64,000 nt of DNA from a virus. This document shows positions 61,969 through 64,000 of this stretch, piece after piece (the stretch's first letter is position 1; every line of letters begins with the position of its first letter). The notes beneath the pieces were generated by a model that had not been told where the DNA came from, did no database searches, and worked only from the letters and a program-made list of their open reading frames with translations. Location: positions 23,837 through 87,836 of the IMG/VR virus record IMGVR_UViG_3300009502_001749. One strand, 5' to 3'. Both the position numbers and the translations under genes were made by a program.

Positions 61969-62195
61969 GGTCTCAAAATAATATTGTATATTTTATTATC
62001 ATGAATTAATCCACCAAGTTTAATAGCTTCATCCATTCTTTGTTTATATAATTGTCTACTAACTACTAAACCAAAACATGTTCCTATCATTATCCAAATT
62101 AATAGAATTGTTAAATGAGATTTAACCCATAAACTAATTTTATGACCTTTCATAATTTCATTTTTTGTATGTTCTAAAAATTCATCACCAGTCAT
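61965..62195 (-). CDS. Small single-span membrane protein
   Basis: This is a 76-residue protein. A transmembrane helix lies at residues about 28-46 (LTILLIWIMIGTCFGLVVS), flanked by basic residues on the N-terminal side. It ends in ATGA overlap with the next gene. The role is unknown; small phage membrane proteins may affect lysis timing or exclusion. Confidence 0.68.
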   Translation of the reverse strand: MTGDEFLEHTKNEIMKGHKISLWVKSHLTILLIWIMIGTCFGLVVSRQLYKQRMDEAIKLGGLIHDNKIYNIILRP

Positions 62196-62196
62196 T

Positions 62197-62688
62197 TTAT
62201 GTCTCCTTTATTATATTTTCTTTTATAAAATCTAAAAGATTACCACCTTCAAATTTAAATCCTCTTATTCCAATACGTTGTGCCGCTAACATATCTTTAT
62301 CACGATCCCCAATCATAAAAGAATTATCTAAATCAATTGGACCTTTATCATATATAGCTTTCATAAATAATTCTGTTTTAGGTTTTCTACATAAACATTC
62401 TTCTTCTTTAGTATGTGGACAAATATAGAATCCATCGATTTTTTTGCCGATATTAACTTTTAATGTTTTATTTATCCATTTATGTAACTCATCAACTTGA
62501 TTTCTTGTATATAAACCTTTATTAATACCACTTTGGTTAGTGATAATAATAATTTTATATCCTTCTTTCTTTAATAGTTTTATAGCTTCTTTAACTCCAT
62601 CAATCCATTTGAAATCTACTTTATCCCAAACATATCCAACGTCATGATTAATAACACCATCACGATCTAAGAAAGCAATTTTATTCAT
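62197..62688 (-). CDS. gmhB: GmhB-like heptose bisphosphate phosphatase (HAD family)
   Basis: This is a 163-residue HAD phosphatase of the histidinol-phosphatase/GmhB type. Motif I is FLDRDGVIN (DxDG, residues 7-15), motif II ITNQSGI, and motif III plus IV KP...GDRDKDM. A zinc loop CPHTKEEECLCRKP (about 110-123) is characteristic of GmhB. The reaction is removal of the 7-phosphate from heptose-1,7-bisphosphate in ADP- or GDP-heptose synthesis. The adjacent heptose kinase supports this. It overlaps the zinc-finger gene by 4 nt. Confidence 0.82.
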   Translation of the reverse strand: MNKIAFLDRDGVINHDVGYVWDKVDFKWIDGVKEAIKLLKKEGYKIIIITNQSGINKGLYTRNQVDELHKWINKTLKVNIGKKIDGFYICPHTKEEECLCRKPKTELFMKAIYDKGPIDLDNSFMIGDRDKDMLAAQRIGIRGFKFEGGNLLDFIKENIIKET

Positions 62689-62996
62689 ATTTTATCCTTA
62701 TCAAAATGACCAACATCATAATGTTGTTTTAATTCTTCCATATTATTAATCACAACACCACATTTACAAGTTACTATTTCTTTTCCTCTTACAGATTCAA
62801 TAACTTCATCAAAAGTTGGTCTTATTGATTTTAATAAAAGATTAGAAATGAAATTTACTTGATTAATACATTCATTTATTTTATTCCATATTTCACTTTG
62901 CCAATTATGTCTTGCTTGTGCTCCTTGTTGTTGTCCAGTTAATTCATCTATTATTTCTTCAAAAAATGGTGGTAAATGTTCAATTATTTTTATCAT
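62685..62996 (-). CDS. Small C2H2-type zinc-finger protein
   Basis: This 103-residue protein is helical at the N-terminus. The C-terminus VTCKCGVVINNMEELKQHYD ending VGHF has Cys-x-Cys and two His residues spaced like a C2H2 finger. It lies between the heptose kinase and phosphatase genes, overlapping both by 4-17 nt, so it is made with them. Its role in the pathway is unknown. Confidence 0.65.
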   Translation of the reverse strand: MIKIIEHLPPFFEEIIDELTGQQQGAQARHNWQSEIWNKINECINQVNFISNLLLKSIRPTFDEVIESVRGKEIVTCKCGVVINNMEELKQHYDVGHFDKDKI

Positions 62997-63927
62997 AATA
63001 AATCTCCTCTTTTAATTCTTCTTGAGTTATAGCGGCAGTTCCGCGTTTTTCAACAACAAGTCCTGCTGCCATATTTGATAATTCAACCGCTTGTTCAATT
63101 TCTGCTCCGGCACCAATTGCCAAAGCTAAAACAGCAACAACTGTATCTCCTGCGCCGCTAACATCAAATAATCTTTTAGCTGTTGGTGGAAAATCTAATC
63201 GTTCTTTATCTCTACGAAGAAGAGTCATACCATTTTCACCTCTAGTTATGAGAATATTTTTAATATCATATGTTCCAGTTAAATAATTCAAACTATCAAT
63301 ATCAATACTTTCAGTTGCAAGAAATAATTCTTTCATATTTGGAGTTATAATAGTTGCTCCAGAATATTTTATCCAATTTTTTCTTTTAGGATCTATTATA
63401 ATTGGTTTATTTTTGAAATGTAGTTTTATCACATCTAATATATCATCTGTTATTGTTCCTTTATCATAATCAGATATCACAACAACATCAACATCTTCAT
63501 AATTATTTATTATGTCAAAAATTATTTTTTGTTCATCTGTTGTACATATTTTATGTTGAGGTTCTGTGTCTATTCTCACAATTTGTTGATTATGAGCAAT
63601 AATTCTATTTTTAGTTATAGTTGACCAAAAAGGATCAATAATTATATTATGATCTATATTAAAATAATCAATTAAACTAGCAAGAATTATTCCAGAATCA
63701 TCATCACCAATAACACCTATTATATTTACATTTCCATTAAGAGATTTAATATTATATGCAGTATTACCAGCTCCACCTGGTCTCATAATAGATTTTTCAA
63801 ATTTTACAATTGGAATTGGGGCTTCTGGTGATATTCTATTAACAGTTCCATAAGTATATTTATCTAACATTACATCACCAATGATGAGAATTTTAACTTT
63901 ATTAAATTTTTCGATTATCTCTTTCAT
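62980..63927 (-). CDS. hldE: Heptose-7-phosphate kinase, HldE N-domain/RfaE type (PfkB family)
   Basis: This 315-residue protein is a PfkB/ribokinase-type sugar kinase: ILIIGDVMLDKYTYG (residues about 13-27), RPGGAGNTAYNI (about 50), and the signature FDVSGAGDTVVAVLALAIGA (about 258-277) with catalytic Asp in GAGD. The start and length match the kinase half of HldE (HldA); the nucleotidyltransferase half is absent here and could be encoded beyond the window. With GmhB it covers two steps of heptose activation. Confidence 0.85.
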   Translation of the reverse strand: MKEIIEKFNKVKILIIGDVMLDKYTYGTVNRISPEAPIPIVKFEKSIMRPGGAGNTAYNIKSLNGNVNIIGVIGDDDSGIILASLIDYFNIDHNIIIDPFWSTITKNRIIAHNQQIVRIDTEPQHKICTTDEQKIIFDIINNYEDVDVVVISDYDKGTITDDILDVIKLHFKNKPIIIDPKRKNWIKYSGATIITPNMKELFLATESIDIDSLNYLTGTYDIKNILITRGENGMTLLRRDKERLDFPPTAKRLFDVSGAGDTVVAVLALAIGAGAEIEQAVELSNMAAGLVVEKRGTAAITQEELKEEIYYDKNN

Positions 63928-64000
63928 TTTTTATCCTTTTTCTCATAACATTCAATACATATTGAACCATTAAAACAATAATGACCTTCAATAATACATA
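63924..64000 (-). CDS. C-terminal end of a small Cys-rich protein (partial)
   Basis: The minus frame entering from the window edge codes CIIEGHYCFNGSICIECYEK and then Lys residues, stopping in a 4-nt ATGA overlap with hldE. The C-x6-C ... C-x2-C pattern suggests a zinc ribbon. The overlap supports it as a real upstream gene of the operon. The start is outside the window. Confidence 0.5.
   Translation of the reverse strand, partial: CIIEGHYCFNGSICIECYEKKDKK

Noticed and set aside
1-64000. tRNA genes
   Set aside because: I saw no cloverleaf with conserved GGTTCGAATCC-type arm; a tRNAscan run would be decisive.
1-64000. CRISPR array
   Set aside because: The repeated hairpins are widely spaced terminators between genes, not regularly spaced direct repeats with spacers.
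1-64000. Alternative genetic code as in some large gut phages
   Set aside because: TAA, TGA and TAG all end genes at sensible places and do not recur within conserved proteins.

Overview
The window is an AT-rich (roughly 28-30% G+C by eye) stretch of a large T4-like, contractile-tailed phage genome. The diagnosis rests on a tail sheath, tail tube, portal, gp21-type prohead protease, major capsid protein, gp17-type terminase, gp25-like and gp6-like baseplate proteins, a beta-helical spike, a UvsX/RecA recombinase and a DnaB-type helicase, all in tightly packed operons. Stop codons follow the standard bacterial code. A lipoprotein with a lipobox and ADP-heptose pathway enzymes point to a Gram-negative host, but the host cannot be named from the sequence. 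Layout: 1-5961 holds a run of small virion-associated genes around a baseplate spike; 6064-8589 holds structural and acidic unknowns; 8600-15211 holds uvsX, a Cas4-like nuclease, a DEDDh exonuclease and small accessory genes; 15229-23820 holds large virion and baseplate genes; 23889-38777 holds terminase, a 1561-residue transglycosylase protein, hub-like proteins and the helicase; 39285-47581 is the head module (portal, scaffold-like, protease, capsid); 47663-57090 is baseplate, sheath and tube. At about 57.2 kb two back-to-back terminators mark convergence with a minus-strand early/accessory block (57246-64000) carrying RtcB RNA ligase, a metallophosphoesterase, a lipoprotein, GmhB-like and HldE-like heptose enzymes and many small unknowns. 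Three features stand out. First, about a dozen otherwise unrelated small proteins share an N-terminal tag of the form M-I-S-V-x-x-L-F-E or M-K-[ST]-I-R-E-Q-L-F-E. It closely resembles the T4 capsid-targeting sequence cleaved by the prohead protease. Tagged cargo includes glycine-zipper proteins, a J-domain protein, a SLOG-fold protein and a DUF5662 protein, which suggests a packaged and perhaps injected proteome. Second, five essential genes (uvsX, terL, dnaB-like helicase, portal, major capsid) are each split by a group I intron. The introns fall into two sequence families; four carry HNH endonucleases, one of them frameshifted. Third, the genome repeats short control elements: eight near-identical terminator hairpins built on ATCGGCAAGATC / GATCTTGCCGAT, and a candidate late-type promoter motif TATAGAAATWAT upstream of at least six transcription units. 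Several reading-frame breaks sit at A6 runs and may be programmed frameshifts, real mutations or assembly errors. Splice sites were inferred from exon reading frames and the rule that introns end in G; they are not proven.
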